Counted from the first letter of the stretch, positions 35,203 through 47,989 are shown. The stretch is 64,000 bases of DNA from Allantophomopsis cytisporea (GCA_024752435.1 CP103036.1:186001-250000), one strand, 5' to 3'. Notes: a model not told the origin generated them from the letters alone. Program-made: numbers and translations.

Positions 35203-35886
35203 TTATACCCGGGGTTGATGCAGATGCTTGTATTTTAGGTTTGGAAATTATGGTATGCGAATTTGACGTTTGATGGGGATCATATGTGATTTGGGTGTTT
35301 GTCGTAGGCTATTCAACTTCGACTAATTTTTTACTGCACTCTATTCGATATGCCCATATGAGGCGATCATAATGATTCTTGGAATTTCAGACGTTACTGC
35401 TTGCTTAGACTTGACTTAAGACGGTAGTTTGATAAACAAAACACAAGCCCACGTTGCTATGATATAGGCCCAATTGTCACCCTCCTAGGGTCTTCATTAT
35501 GCAATAGCACAGGAAGACGCTTTATACCCTTGGGGCTTTTCCATTCTGCTTAAATTGGATCAGGGGATATATCATCTCACCGTTTCCAATAGGCTGATTC
35601 TGTACCCAGCTCGGCTGGCGACCAGGTCCACTCTTTGGACATGAAAGCAGTTCGCCCAGTGGGGCCTGCTATATACAACGGCGATGCATTACGAGAGATT
35701 CTGCATAATCATACCTGCATAGTCCACTGCGATTGGGTCTGCGGATCAATATCCCTAGAATACAGTATACACCACAAGCACCAACACCGAGTGCTACAAC
35801 ATGATTTATAAGTATGGAGTGTACGACCATGTGCCGTTCATCTCCCCCATCATCGCAGTTGACAGCCGAAACTGGATAGTTACACA
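35203..35886. other. intergenic
   Basis: 3' flank of the helicase and promoter of the P450. No frame or structure recognised. Confidence 0.5.
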
Positions 35887-37615
35887 ATGAACTCGATATT
35901 CAGTGTTTCTGTGCCTTCAACGCTCATCGGGGCTTTCATAGTATGGCTTGTGTACATTGTTGCAACAGCTATCCATCGCCTGTATTTCAGCCCAATCGCA
36001 AAGTTCCCGGGACCCAAGCTGGCAGCTCTGAGTTTCTGGTAAATTATCATGGATCTTATCATATTGCGTTGACATTAACACTCCGCCAGGTACGAGTTCT
36101 ACTATGATGTTGTCCAGGGCGGGCAATATACCTTCAAAATCGGCCGTCTGCACGAGGAATACGGCCCTATAATCCGCATCAACCCATATGAGCTCCACGT
36201 CTCGACACCCGATTTCTATGAAAAGTTGTATAGTGGTCCGGGAAAACGTCGCAATCGGTGGGAATGGTTCACGGCGCAGTTCGGTCTGCCATATTCAATG
36301 TTCGGAACTGTTGATCATGGTTTGCATCGCATTCGACGAGGTGCTCTCAATCCTTTCTTTTCCAAGGGCGCGGTCAGGAAGTTGCAGCCTATAGTTGATG
36401 AGCGAATCGATGCCTTGTTGACTCGCTTTCGGATGTTCCAGGTTTCTGGTGAACCGATTATCCTCGATTACGCATTCTCGGCTTACACCAATGGTCAGTT
36501 CCTCCCACATGATGTGCGAAGACTTTACTTACGGTTATTTTAGATATTGCTCAAGAGTATGCTTTTGCAAGGTCGGATCATCGAGTCGATCAGGATGACT
36601 TTGAACCAACTTTTCATAAAGCGGCTCTCGCAGGTAATACGAATGGTGCAATTTTCAAGCAATGGCCATGGATCTTGCCTGTCATGCAATCGCTTCCCGA
36701 TTCATTCACGACGTGGATAGATCCAAACATGACCTCTTGGTTTAATCTACAGAATGTTAGTAGAACCCTCACACAATCATAGCATATTTCATAAGCACAT
36801 AAATTAATCCCGCATTATAGAGCATTAGGAAGCAGATCCATGAGATTAAATCGGGTCAACGAGACGATTCAAAAGACGCCAGTCATCGTACGATTTTCTA
36901 TGAGACCTTGCACAGCAACTTACCTGCCCATGAGAAATCAGAAGCTCGCCTCGCTCAAGACGGACAGACAGTTGTGGTAGCCGGAACGGTAACAACGGCG
37001 TGGGGACTCTGTGTTGCAGTTTATTATCTCCTCTCGCAACCCGAAACCCTGAGAAAGCTCAAGGCGGAACTTCAGACCGTACTCCAAGGCCCACAATCTT
37101 CGGTCACGCTGGCCGCGCTGGAGAGTCTTCCGTACTTGACGGGCTGCGTTCAGGAATGCATACGACTGAGCTACGGTGTCAGTAGTCGCATGCAACGAAT
37201 CGCACCCGACGAGACCTTGGTGTTTAACGACGGCAAGAAAGATTGGTTTATTCCCCCTGGGACTCCAGTTGGGATGACGAGCGTTCTTGTTCATCATGAT
37301 GAGTCTATCTTCCCTGACTCAAGAAAATTCCTTCCTGAACGATGGATTGGACATCCGCATTTGGATAAATATCTGGTCTCTTTCTCTAAGGGCACGAGGC
37401 AATGCATTGGTATAAACTTGGCATACGCCGAGTTTTATCTTGCTCTTGCGAGGATTTTCAGAGGGTTTGGAAGTAAAGACGTGAGAGCCGATGATGATGT
37501 AGGTTACTTCGAGTTGTATGAGACGACTTCTGAAGATGTAGAGATTCACAGGGATTTCCTTCTCCCCATGGCAAAGGAAGGATCAAAAGGGGTGAGAATA
37601 TTAGTTAGGAAGTAA
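35887..37615 (+). CDS. cytochrome P450 monooxygenase
   Basis: Predicted 520-residue, ER-anchored P450. Exons 35887-36038, 36090-36493, 36544-36755 and 36821-37615 keep phase. The N-terminal anchor (TLIGAFIVWLVYIVATAI) is followed by the hinge YFSPIAKFPGPKLAAL. The I-helix oxygen-activation segment is AGTVTTAW, the E-x-x-R is in QECIRLSYG (near residue 367), PERW is in FLPERWIGH, and the heme-ligand Cys (near 451) is in FSKGTRQCIGINLAYAE. The overall layout, including EEYGPIIRINPYELHV and RNRWEWFTAQFGLP, resembles fungal P450s named trichodiene-oxygenase-like. No terpene or polyketide synthase lies in the window, so its pathway is unknown. Confidence 0.9.
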
Positions 37616-38446
37616 GACGTCGGTGTCAAGTTTACAGTTCTTACATCATCACCTTGTTTTTCATTTGCATACGAGTGAGATACGCAATGTCTTTCAGACA
37701 CCTTGCGTTTATGGCTAACAAACTGTGTTTTAAAAACAATTTGGCATTATATCAAATACAGTCGTTCTTATTGTGATTCGTAACAACGACCACACTCTGG
37801 CTTCCACCTGTCCTCGTAGAAAATATTGACACTGAGTCGTAGATATTAGTATGTATGCAAATTTCTCTGTGCTATCGCTTAACTGCTTATGTAGTCCATC
37901 AGTGAGAACATTGTCTTCAGAGCTGAAAGAAGTAAGCCACTCTTTCAAGATCTGATGGTTCGTTGACGAGAAGTGGACTTATGACAACAGAATACACGGT
38001 GTTGTCTGTGAATAGATACTTGTACCGCATAGAACACCACCATTCTCGCTCTGTGGGGTTTGTGGAAGTTTACAGATTGTGTTATCATTTGAGAGCGCCA
38101 TTTGGATGAAAGCTTACCAGTAGATGTCATTATACCCGATGGTGTATTGCCAATCGCGATGCGCGGTGTACTTCGTCTCGACAGTGAGCATACCGCACAT
38201 CGAGGAATGAGGCGTAAAAAGATGAGGTTGATATGGACGTAGAGGCGTAAGTATGAGGATTTCGAGAATGTGCGAAGAGAAGAGGAGATTGGCGTCGATA
38301 AGAGATGGAGATCCGATGGCAGCTGCCAAGATTGTCCTCCCGTTGAGAGAAAGCATTGACACGGACCTTAGACCGACGAGGACCTACAAGCTCCGTATAA
38401 CTTTCCACTAGATATCTACAAGTACGTAGGTAGAGTTTATACTTGT

Positions 38447-38473
38447 ACTTTTACTTTTACTTTTACTTTTACT
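38447..38473. repeat. (TTTTAC)n hexanucleotide microsatellite
   Basis: About four perfect units of TTTTAC in intergenic DNA. Confidence 0.8.
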
Positions 38474-38946
38474 GCGATACACGATGGTACTCACTGATAG
38501 ATATACAGATTGGAGAATACTCGGTTGTGCCTGTTTACTAGATTCTCGGATGTCAAGAAACAAGCACCAACGTACAGACGACGATAAAAATTCATGATCA
38601 TGGAACCCATGCGGAGATGATCGTCGGTATGTTATTGTAGGGCTGCATCGTCTGTGTTCTATCTCGAGTGACTATTGACAAGACGGTTAAGTCACAATCA
38701 ATTAATTACACGGACGAATGCCGATGCTCCACACACCAACTCATCGATCCGCGAAATTGGGACTTTGGATTCTAGATTCTGTATTCCTGATTCAATTTGT
38801 CTATCTGGCCCATGATACATGTTACGGCATTGAGTACATATACGACTCTCATGTATTATTCTACTGCGGGGATTCCGGTCATTAGAAAAGGACTGCTTAC
38901 TATGAGAAGTTGAATAGGTCCGAATTAAGGAGAGAGTGTAAGTTCA

Positions 38947-38976
38947 GGCCCAAGCCCAAGCCCAAGCCCAAGCCCA
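38947..38976. repeat. (GCCCAA)n hexanucleotide microsatellite
   Basis: About five units of GCCCAA; on the minus strand it would encode a Gly-Leu repeat, but no supported gene covers it. Confidence 0.8.
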
Positions 38977-39729
38977 GAAGCTTACTACTTAAGATATTTA
39001 CTCTCTGGTAAAGCGTCGATATCGTGGGACTTCTCCGCCATGGGCGGGTAATGTCGCGTGGGCTGCTTGCTTCTAAAGCAAAGAATTGGCCGTGCGGCCC
39101 ATGGCGCAGGGTTCTCATCGGCCCAGGGACGGAGAAGGATCCCACTTCGTCACAGCAGATAAGACAAACGACGCAGCTCCGCCGATGGGTAGAGGTATCT
39201 AACACTTGCATGTCACAGATTCGCATTATCATGCTCATACAAAGGGTCTGGATAAACAACAACTACACCAACCTTGATGGCTCATGCACCCGGCATTCGT
39301 TCGATCATTATCGGTAGGGAATACCTTATCCTAACCTGGTTCATGGCTTTTGGCTTTCCATGGTCCGCACCACGCTATGGTAAATGTCCTCCCACTTGTC
39401 CTATTTCATCCTCTCGCCCCAGGTGAGCGCTTGTGATTTTAGAGTCTGGACAATTCATGGCTGGAAAGTTACGCATGCCTTGTGCGCCTCTACGTAGATA
39501 AGAGTTGCGACGATGTTGTCAGATCTTATTGTTTCTTCTGCTTATTTGAACCTTGGACGTTCCCCTGCTATTTGCGTCCTCGTGTTGTTCATCTCTTTTC
39601 TACTTCTCAATTGCAGTTCTCCATTCGGTGTGAGGTAGTCGAAAGTAGTCTTTACATAAGTGCGACGACTTACCCGGAACCATTATATCCGCGCCCAACA
39701 GTCACCGAAGGAATCAAACAGTCGATACG

Positions 39730-41507
39730 ATGAATAGAATTAGGGGCATCAAGGACTATGTGGTGGACTCGGTGTCTATGAAGGAGACTGACGAAAGGTT
39801 GAAGAGTTCAACTGGCCATGTCTGGTCTAATGAGGACCTTGACCCTGTTCCGTAAGTCGATATTCCAAGAGCATCATCAATAGTACGACTAACACTCCGA
39901 AGACCTGAGAGAAGAGTATGGACTGCTTTCAACTATGGAGCTTACTGGATTGCCGAATCTTGGGGTGCATCGACATGGAGTGTTGGAAGTTCGTTAGTAG
40001 CCGGAGGATTACTTTGGTGGCACGCTCTCTTGGGAGCAGTTGTCGGTCATATCTTTGGAGCTCTCTTGATGGTATGGAATGGTCGAGGTGGAAGCACATA
40101 CCATATCGGATTCCCCGTATGGCTTCGAGGTATGTCTTGATAATTGATCTTTGGAATCAACAACTAACTTCGACAGCAACATTTGGACCTTGGGGATCCC
40201 TCATTCCAGTGCTCGTGCGTACAATTCTAGATCTTGTCTGGTTCGGTATCCAAACCTACTTCGGCGGACTCTTCCTCGACGTAGTATTCCAATGCATCTT
40301 TGGACATCACTGGACCAACATCCCAAACAAGCTCCCAGCCTCATCTGATACGACAACCCGCGCAATGGCCGCCTACTTCCTCTTCTGGCTCTTCCAATTC
40401 ATCACCTGTTTCTTCCGACCCCACCAGATCCGCTGGCTCTTCACCGTCAAAGCGGTCACCATGCCCGTCGCCTGCTTTGGTCTCTTCATCTGGGCATTAG
40501 TACGTTCCGGTGGTCCAGGATCCTTCGCGCTCACGCCTTCGGAGAACTCCTCCTCCCTCCTAGCCTGGACCTTCCTGGGTGCCGTCAACGCATGCATCAA
40601 TGGCGAATTTGGACCCCTTGTCGCCTCAGAACCCGACATCACACGATACGCGCGCAAGCCACGCGACCAGATCATCGGTCAGTTAGCCGTGGCCCCCTGG
40701 TCCGCCACGCTCGTCGTCCTCCTCGGCATCGTGTCGGCCTCCTGCACGCAGAAGATCTACGGCGAAGCCCTCTGGAACCCGGCCGAGATTCTCAACTACA
40801 TCCTTGCCGAGGACAACTCGCCCAAGACGAAGTTCGCCGTTCTCTGTTGCGCCTTCCCCTTCGTCCTCGGCCAGATCGGCACGAACTTTGCTGCCAACCT
40901 CATTCCGTTCGGCGTGGATTCGTCGGCGCTCGCGCCCAGGTACATCAACATTGTACGTGGGCAGATTCTGTGCGCGCTGATTGGAGGATGGGCTGTCGTG
41001 CCATGGAAGGTACTTGTGTCCGGAGAGGTCTTCATCTCGTGCATTACCGGCATGGGAATTTTCATGGGCACATTAGTTGGCATTATGCTCGGTGATTACT
41101 TCTTCGTCTGTAAGGGCAACTACTTCATTGAGGATCTCTATACTTCGAACCCTGAGGGCCGCTACTGGTATACGGGCGGCTGGAACTGGCGCGCGTACAC
41201 TGCCTATCTCGCTGGAATTGCGCTTCCGTTCCCTGGATTCCTTGGCCAGCTTGGTGTCAAGAGTATGGCGAAGCCGTTGGGTGCTGCGTCGCAGATCTAT
41301 GATATTGGGTACCTTACTAGTTTCTCGACGGCTATGGTTCTCTACGTTGTGCTTTGTAAGATTTCACCACCGAAACATGTTCAAGAGGCGAGAAGTATGG
41401 ACTTTGAATATATGTGTAACAAGGAGGTGCTTATGGGACATGTTGTGAGGAGAGAGGGTACGCCTGTCGAAGAGGAGTTGAAGATGGAGATGGGTGGGAA
41501 GATTTAG
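39730..41507 (+). CDS. NCS1-family nucleobase/cation symporter (complete)
   Basis: Predicted 559-residue purine/pyrimidine-related permease. Exons 39730-39851, 39903-40129 and 40177-41507. Helix 1 reads AFNYGAYWIAESWGASTWSVG, followed by WNGRGGSTYHIGFPVWLRATFGPWGS, which is the highly conserved NCS1 N-terminal block; FGPLVASEPDITRYARKPRDQ and GEALWNPAEILNYILAED lie in the middle, and GGWNWRAYTAYLAG precedes the last helices. The C-terminus is hydrophilic and ends in a Lys/Glu-rich tail. It differs from the partial NCS1 gene at the left edge in most substrate-facing segments, so a different substrate is likely. GATAAG motifs upstream would fit nitrogen control. Belongs to the uracil/uridine/allantoin permease group; exact cargo unknown. 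Confidence 0.92.
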
Positions 41508-42309
41508 AGGGCTTGGATATATTGTTTTATGGATTGATACCTTGTGCTCTGGATTTTTAGCTGTAAATGAACAAGCTTATGTAAACGTTAGATAATACAT
41601 CTGAATTTATAATTATGACTAGAAATTTTTTATTCGCAAGGTCAAAAGTGTCGATTGTGATGTAAATCTTCGATACAATCACGACTTGGTACTTTCCTGA
41701 ATTTTGATATTCTCCAAGGTAAATTGACCTCGTTATCCAGCCCAAGGTCAATTCAATGAAAATCCACATTCTTCGCCATGTGCAATAGCAATTCTTGAAC
41801 CTCCAGAAATTTCTTTGCAATCACTTGCCCAGCACTGGCCCAGTGGATCTGACTAACTCGCACAGAGTGATCGGATCTCCGACATTGCCCACTGCGATAA
41901 GAGCTCTCCCTAAGGTCATTATTCTAAGGCACGAGTCAACGACGACGGCAGACATGCTCAAGTTCCACGTGACAGCGCAAAACCCTTCAAGACTTTGCCT
42001 GTCTGGCTGATAATAATTGAGCATCTACTATTATATTTGTGGTTCATGTAAGGTTGTTATCAAGCTTATAGTCCATCATTATCAGGACGTTGGAGTAAAC
42101 GAGCTATGTCACATATCATGTATCCGCTTATCGACCCTCACCCCACTATCAAATGAACACCTTATGGGGTGAACTTCCTCCTCATTAATCATAAGGACAC
42201 AAACATTCCATAGACGCTCATTGAGTTTGAATTATTAGATATCGTGACTCATTACACCCAAATCCCATCATCAGAAATTCTCCAATCTTCCCAAGCTCAG
42301 AAATCCAGA
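41508..42309. other. intergenic
   Basis: 3' flank of the permease and promoter of the dehydrogenase. An in-frame upstream ATG at 42244 would extend the dehydrogenase by 22 residues. Nothing else seen. Confidence 0.5.
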
Positions 42310-43457
42310 ATGACCGACACCATCTTCCCCGGCGTAGCTTTGATTACCGGCGCAGGATCTGGTATGCCCCTCCCATTTCCACCATCTACTTCTCAATTAC
42401 TGTCTCCAAATCTAACAATCCCAGGTATCGGCCGCGCAACAGCCCTCGCCTTCGCAGAAGCCGGCTGCACGCAGCTATCCATCTGCGACCTGAACAGCGC
42501 AGGCCTGACGGAAACGGCCTCGCTAATCACCCATTCGTACCCGGCCTGCAAGATCCTGAACTCCACTGTCAACACGACATCAGAAAGCGAAGTGAAGAGC
42601 TTCGTTGCTGAAACGGTGGAGAAATTCGGCGGCATTGGTTACGCTGTGAACTGTGCTGGTATCATTGGCAATAACATGCGGACTACTGATACTGAGGCTG
42701 AGGAGTTTGATCGGGTTAATGCTGTCAACTATAGGGGTACTTGGCTGGTTGGACGGGAGGTGTTGAGGGTTATGGTTGGGCAGGAGCTTCAGCCTGGGCG
42801 GGGTGGTAGGAGGGGGGAGAGGGGTTGTGTGGTTAATGTTGCTAGTCAACTGGGGATTGTCAGTAGGCCAAACGCACGTGAGTATAAGTTTCTTCTTGCT
42901 TTTTGGCAGTCGATAATAGGTTTCTCTTCGTTTCTTTCAGGAAGTTGGGTGCTGGATGATGATTGAATGAAAAGGGGTGGAAGATGGTGTTGAGTGGCAA
43001 TAGTGAAGATGCTGACTATAAACAGCGGCGTATTGTGCCTCCAAAGCAGCGGTGATTTCACTCACCAAGAGCGATGCTATCGATGTATGTCTTCTCCCAA
43101 CCGCTTACATGTACATTAACTAATCTCCGCAGTATTCAAAAGACAATATCCGAGTCAATTGTGTGTGTCCAGGTGTGATTGCGTATGTCTCCCCTTTTAA
43201 TCTACTCCTCTCTTACTCAAGAGTATGATCAGCAAAATCGAGAACGTAGAACTGATTAGTCTCATCACAGGACACCGATGACTGTTGGAAATCCCGAATT
43301 CATGAAGCGTCTTGAACCAGCGATCAAGATTGCGCCGATGGAGCGTATGGGAACAGCAGAGGAGATTGCAGATGCCATATTGTTCCTCTGCTCTGATAGA
43401 GCTAGTTTCGTACAGGGCGCTGCGCTGGTTGTCGATGGTGGTTATACCATAAACTAG
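42310..43457 (+). CDS. short-chain dehydrogenase/reductase (classical SDR)
   Basis: Predicted 266-residue NAD(P)-dependent oxidoreductase. Exons 42310-42361, 42425-42877, 43026-43084, 43133-43182 and 43271-43457. Cofactor motif TGAGSGIGRA spans the first intron; NCAGIIG, the catalytic Ser region NVASQLG, and YCASK (Tyr near 171, Lys near 175) formed after the second intron are all present. The end, ERMGTAEEIADAILFLCSDRASFVQGAALVVDGGY, is standard for classical SDRs. ICDLN after strand 2 suggests NAD preference. An insertion rich in Gly and Arg (GRGGRRGERG) precedes the Ser strand. ATG 42310 gives the usual short N-terminus; 42244 is an in-frame alternative. Substrate unknown. Confidence 0.9.
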
Positions 43458-44567
43458 AAACTGCGTTGTAAATGAGATGTAAGATGAGATCTGCAATATT
43501 CAGAAATTCGTTCGGGAAGCAATTGATGCTATTGAATATATCATTATTTCTGTAACGAAGCACAATTCAGCTTTCGAATCTTCTCATGTAGCTGTTGTTC
43601 TGTGCTGGTGCTCGCTTGGTGGCTCTCGCTCTTCCTTCGCATATATCTGCTTGAATATATAATAGCTCATAGCTTTCTTTTCAACACCACTGAACACATG
43701 GTAATAAAATCCGACGTCTGGGTAAAGAACGATTGCCGTCGTTGACATCGCAGGCGTCTTGAAAGTTAAAAGCTAAATGATTACGATGATAGGATCAGAG
43801 TGCCTGATCAGAGAATTATTTAAACTGGTACAGGCCCTCACTTCTTATTCCTCGAATGTCAAACGTCTTAAGGGATGAAGTCAAGCAGAATTTGACTTTT
43901 TTATAATCCTCCTTGCTTATTATCTTGATGAGACTCGTTTCCAGCTTGATGAGATCAAGATTCAACAACTACCAATATTGACCACTTTTTGGCACTGTTA
44001 TCAGTATATAGTATGATCCATCGCTTTTTCATCTCTTCTCGATATGTCTCCACACAAATGTAAAGCGATAGAGTCCATGATTCACAGCATAGAGGAAATG
44101 AGGAGTGAAGATACGCGATTTTCCTTCAATGTTACTCTCCTTCCTATCACTTTCCACACTGACGTTGACAACTTCGATGCCTCCACGGCATACCATCTCA
44201 CTCTGTTCCAATGTCTTTTGACATGAATTAAGAAGGGCATGAGAAAATTACATCTTTGTACCTAACTCATCTATTCGTGAATCGGTGTAAAGTAACCTCC
44301 TACCCGAAAAGCCTTCTGTTTCTGAAGCCCCTATATTACATTACAGCGCACACCAAAATAACATTATACGCCGATATAAAACTACTTCGTATACAGACAC
44401 CAACACAATGACAGATGAATGTTTTTGGTTTTTCTAACTGATGTACTTCAAAAAAGCTACATCAGCGTGCGGTTTTCGCAAAACGGTAACAACGAGACCA
44501 ATAACCATCCACACACAGTCAGGACCCAATAACTCCACGCTGACCAAAGAAAAAAACAATTTTGTCA
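43458..44567. other. intergenic, tail-to-tail
   Basis: 1.1 kb between the 3' ends of the SDR and the MMTAG2-type gene. Overlapping 60-codon frames on both strands at 44029-44226 look like chance. Nothing recognised. Confidence 0.5.
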
Positions 44568-45568
44568 CTATCTCCTTCTCTCCCTCTCCCTGTCCCTCTC
44601 CCTCTCCCTCTCCCTCTCCCTCTCCCTCTCCCTCTCCCTCTCCCTCTCCCTCTCCCTCTCCCTCTCCCTCTCCCTCTCCTCATCTTTCTCCCATCGTCGG
44701 GGTCTTCCACGAGGATTCGGCGATCTGCTTCTTCTTCTCTCGCGCTCATCTTTCCTCGACCTGTGTGGCTCGGCACTCCTACTGCGATGTCTGTGGCCTC
44801 GCTCTGCACTACGGCTCCTGTGTCTTCTCGATCTCCTCGAATCCTCCTCGTCTCTCCATCGATGAGGTTCAGGACTGCGCGATCTCTGTCGATTTCTTCG
44901 ATGTCTTCTCTCCCTGCTACGACTTCTGCTCCGTCTATCTCCCCTCTCCTTCCTCCTGCTCCTATCATGCCTGTCCTTCTTGCCAGCCTTCCCAAGTAAT
45001 CCGCCCTGTTGTGAGTCCAGATCAACATTACTATGTTGTCTCTCCACACCAGCGTTGCCCTTCCCTACAAAATTCCCAAATCCAGCATTCTTGCCCACCT
45101 CGTCAATTTCGTCGTCGCCATCTTCCGTCTCTTTGATTACCCTCCTCATCTCCCCAATATCGATATCATTTGCCCCAGTGCCTTCTCCGCCATTCCTTGG
45201 TGTGACAGGTAATCCCAGAGCCCGTGCAAGCGCATCTTCCTCTGCTTCCTTGATCTTGCGGATCTCTTCTTTGCGTTCGCGTAGCCTTCGCTCTTCGGCC
45301 GTTTCGTTGGATCCCGAAGCTGCATCATCAGCTTTCGCGTACCATGACAGGTCCTTTCCCTTCTGCCAGCGACCGACTGGCGCCATCAATGAATGGCCGA
45401 GGTAGTTTTCTCGATGCTGCACAGGCGTCAGTTTTATACTTTTTTTGCTTCTGCTAGCTTGCTGAGCTGAACAAAGATTCTACTCACTACTGAAGTCTGC
45501 ACATCGTCCCATTTGAAGTCCACGCCACCGCGGGAGCCTTGTTTGCGAATTGATGAGAGTAAATCCAT
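44568..45568 (-). CDS. MMTAG2-type (multiple myeloma tumour-associated protein 2-like) protein
   Basis: Predicted 309-residue nuclear-type protein. Exons 45568-45488 and 45416-44568. The N-terminal MMtag block is clear: SRGGVDFKWDDVQTSV, then HRENYLGHSLMAPVGRWQKG and KDLSWYAK after the intron. The middle is charged (ERRLRERKEEIRKIKEAEEDALARALG), and the C-terminal half is an RS-rich region (RRSRSRSRERRHRRNRQRSRS) ending in a long Arg-Glu repeat (residues about 272-306) encoded by a CTCCCT microsatellite. Proteins of this family have no firmly established function; RS-rich tails suggest association with splicing factors. Two donors three bases apart (TCA-GTA-GTGAGT) are possible and change one residue. 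It is divergent from MED6, with 271 bp between starts. Confidence 0.88.
44581..44680. repeat. coding (CTCCCT)n microsatellite
   Basis: About 16 nearly perfect hexanucleotide units (one CTGTCC-type deviation near the left end). On the minus strand it is in frame and encodes the Arg-Glu tail of the MMTAG2-type protein, so unit gain or loss would change tail length without a frameshift. Confidence 0.9.
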
Positions 45569-45839
45569 AGCTTTTAGGTTGTTTGTATTGTAATGAGAAG
45601 GTTATCGCGTGCCGTTGACGTGCGAAGAACATGGAGATCGCTATCGCCTAGTTCGCGCTTTAGTTCCGTGACGTTGTAAGCAGGGATGACCTTCCCCGGA
45701 TTTTGCTAGTCATCGGTGCCGTCGCGGTGCGTGAGTACCTTAGGTGCTAGGTATTCTTATTGTTCACCACCAGACTTCCACTACAACAATCTCCCATACA
45801 ATAACAATCTCGACTCAACGACACAATCGAATTGCAGAA

Positions 45840-46970
45840 ATGGCTGCCACTCAAGATCCACCTCTTGACGAGATCCAATGGAGGTCTCCCGAAAGCGTCA
45901 TGGAAATGGGAGGCATTCACAGTAATTCAGGTTTGCATCCATCCCACCTCAAGTTGATCTCACATACACATAGCTAACCAGTAGCAGTTCTCCATTATTT
46001 TGCACGCTCACCTTACTTCGAGCCTACTTCGAACAATGCCATCGTTACATCTCAATCACAGTTTAATCCACACATGCACCATATCATCCAAACGCGGGAA
46101 GCCTTCGAGCAGCGTCTGAAAACTATGTCGGGGTTGGAATACATTGTTGCGCAGGAGCCCGCTGAGATGGCTCCGGGAACTGGCACAGGCGTGTGGGTTA
46201 TATCGAAGCAGATCAGGAAGAAGAGGAATGGGATGCCGGATGAGATCACGCCTTTGGACACGTATTATGTGGTTGGAGAAAACATCTACATGGCGGCGTC
46301 TGTGGGGGATGTGCTTCAAAGTCGAGTTGTAAGTCTGCCCCAAACCACCTCTATTCAAATGCTGCATGTGAGATTACTTACACAAGAAAAGCTCTCAATA
46401 GTATCAAGTCTCAATAACTTCATCGCTACCGCGGCCGCGCTGCCCAATTTCACTCCCGCCCTAGGCCAGACATACATGCCTCCTCCGAAAGCCAAGTCCA
46501 GGACCGGTGACTCTCAGTCTACAGTCACAGCCTCTTTCGCGCAATCCGGTTCACAATTAAGTAAAGAAAACACACCAATGCCAGACTCAAACTCATCCAA
46601 ATCCAATCCCCGTTCTCTGCCTACAACCTACGCATCAGCGCGCCTCCTCGAAGATTCGTTCAATCTCACCATGCGCTACGGTGATGAATACATGGACACA
46701 AACCCTATTACCGGTCAACCAGGTGACTTCCTACTCAAATCTACCGGTAGAATCGACAAGGATAAGGATAAGTTGGCGCCGCCTGCAAAGGGCCCTCTTA
46801 GTGTCGTTACAAATGTCACGGCACCACCAACGCCCGAGGTCAAGAATGCTGATCTGCCACCTACCAGGAAGGGGAGTAGAGGTGACAAGAGTCCGAGAAC
46901 ACCGGGTGGTCCTGGAAAACTTAAGAGGCGGAAGAGTAAGGTTGGTTCTGCTGCTGTTACACCTTCGTGA
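45840..46970 (+). CDS. MED6: Mediator complex subunit 6
   Basis: Predicted 336-residue head-module subunit of the Mediator complex, which links activators to RNA polymerase II. Exons 45840-45930, 45988-46328 and 46392-46970. Conserved block: DEIQWRSPESV, then VLHYFARSPYFEPTSNNAIV across the first intron, MSGLEYIVAQEP, GVWVISKQIRK, DTYYVVGENIYMAASVGDVLQSR, and LSIVSSLNNFIATAAALPNFTPALG after the second intron. The second acceptor (AAAAG before CTCTCAATAG) is the only one that keeps the frame. The C-terminus is low-complexity, Pro/Ser-rich and ends in a basic patch KLKRRKSK, as in other ascomycete MED6 proteins. Confidence 0.94.
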
Positions 46971-47989
46971 GGAGGGGGGGCATTGTGTTTGGGAACTGGG
47001 TGGAATATGTGGATTGGAGATATGGCGTTGGTAGATTGATACCCATTTAGAATTTTTGAAGATGATTCCTATTGTCTGGAGAGGATTGATTAGCTTTGGT
47101 GAGAGTATATATAAGCGCCACATCACGCCTGAATGTAACATGTTAGGCTGGTCTTAGTATCGATGATTATATGCATATATATCGCACCGGTGATGCTGAT
47201 TCTGTATTTGGGATAACATGCTACTATATCGTCCGTCTTGGGAATCGATATTCAATGTGTTTGGTAGCAATTATTTCAAGATCAATGTCAATACTTCGGT
47301 TGTTTTATGGAATACGCTGGGAGTTATTTTGTTTTCTGTATTTATCATTCAGACATACGAAAAGAAAAAGCGAAACGTAGAAACGGAAAACGGAAAGCTG
47401 TTAGGGTGATTTGAGCATTTAGGGTATGAATAATTGAGAGCTGTTGTATGCATGAGAAATTTACAGATATATTTAAATATCTAATGCCTCAGATATGAAA
47501 GCCACTCAACCCTTTCTTTTGTCTTTCTCTTTTTCAAACAGGCTCAGCGAAATTGTACACAGTAATCAAGAAATTCAGCTGATTGAAAGTAGCTCAACTA
47601 TCATGTCTAATTGGTCATTAGGAAATATTGCGGTTCTATCAAAGACTACTACACTCAGATTGCATCACAAAATCCATTTTGATCCGCAGAACACAACTCT
47701 TTGTATCAAAAATCTATCCTACTGCCGGATGGGAATAAGATCTTACAGAACCAAAACTTTTTCTACAATAAGAAACAGTTCACATCGAACTCCCTCTAAA
47801 ACCCTACCTAATCACGTTGCGCCCACCCATCTACTCAATATACCAACTGGCAGACAACCAAGTGGTCCAGACCCACCCAAAAAAACCCTTTCTCAACTTT
47901 TCCTTGCAGACACCTAATTTTCCACCTCGGCAAATTTCTTCGCCAATAAATTACACAATAATGCACCCGTACCTCAACATTAATCAATG
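46971..47989. other. intergenic
   Basis: Between MED6 and tRNA-Lys. A 140-codon frame at 47495-47917 lacks any recognisable pattern and has poor coding character. Nothing else seen. Confidence 0.5.

Larger units (their letters stand above)
37616..39729. other. long intergenic region
   Basis: 2.1 kb upstream of the second NCS1 gene. Several minus-strand frames between 37730 and 38408 could be joined by introns but no combination gives a recognisable protein. Holds two hexanucleotide microsatellites, listed separately. GATAAG sequences occur at 39158-39163 and 39497-39502, upstream of a likely nitrogen-compound permease; they fit AreA-type GATA sites but the motif is short. Confidence 0.5.

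Noticed and set aside
37730..38408. Overlapping minus-strand frames that can be joined by GT-AG introns
   Set aside because: No join gives a recognisable or clearly coding product; one join creates a stop and another a 105-residue peptide without family features.
44441..45405. Long plus-strand frames made of Pro-Ser and Leu-Pro repeats
   Set aside because: They are the reverse reading of the Arg-Glu microsatellite in the MMTAG2-type gene.
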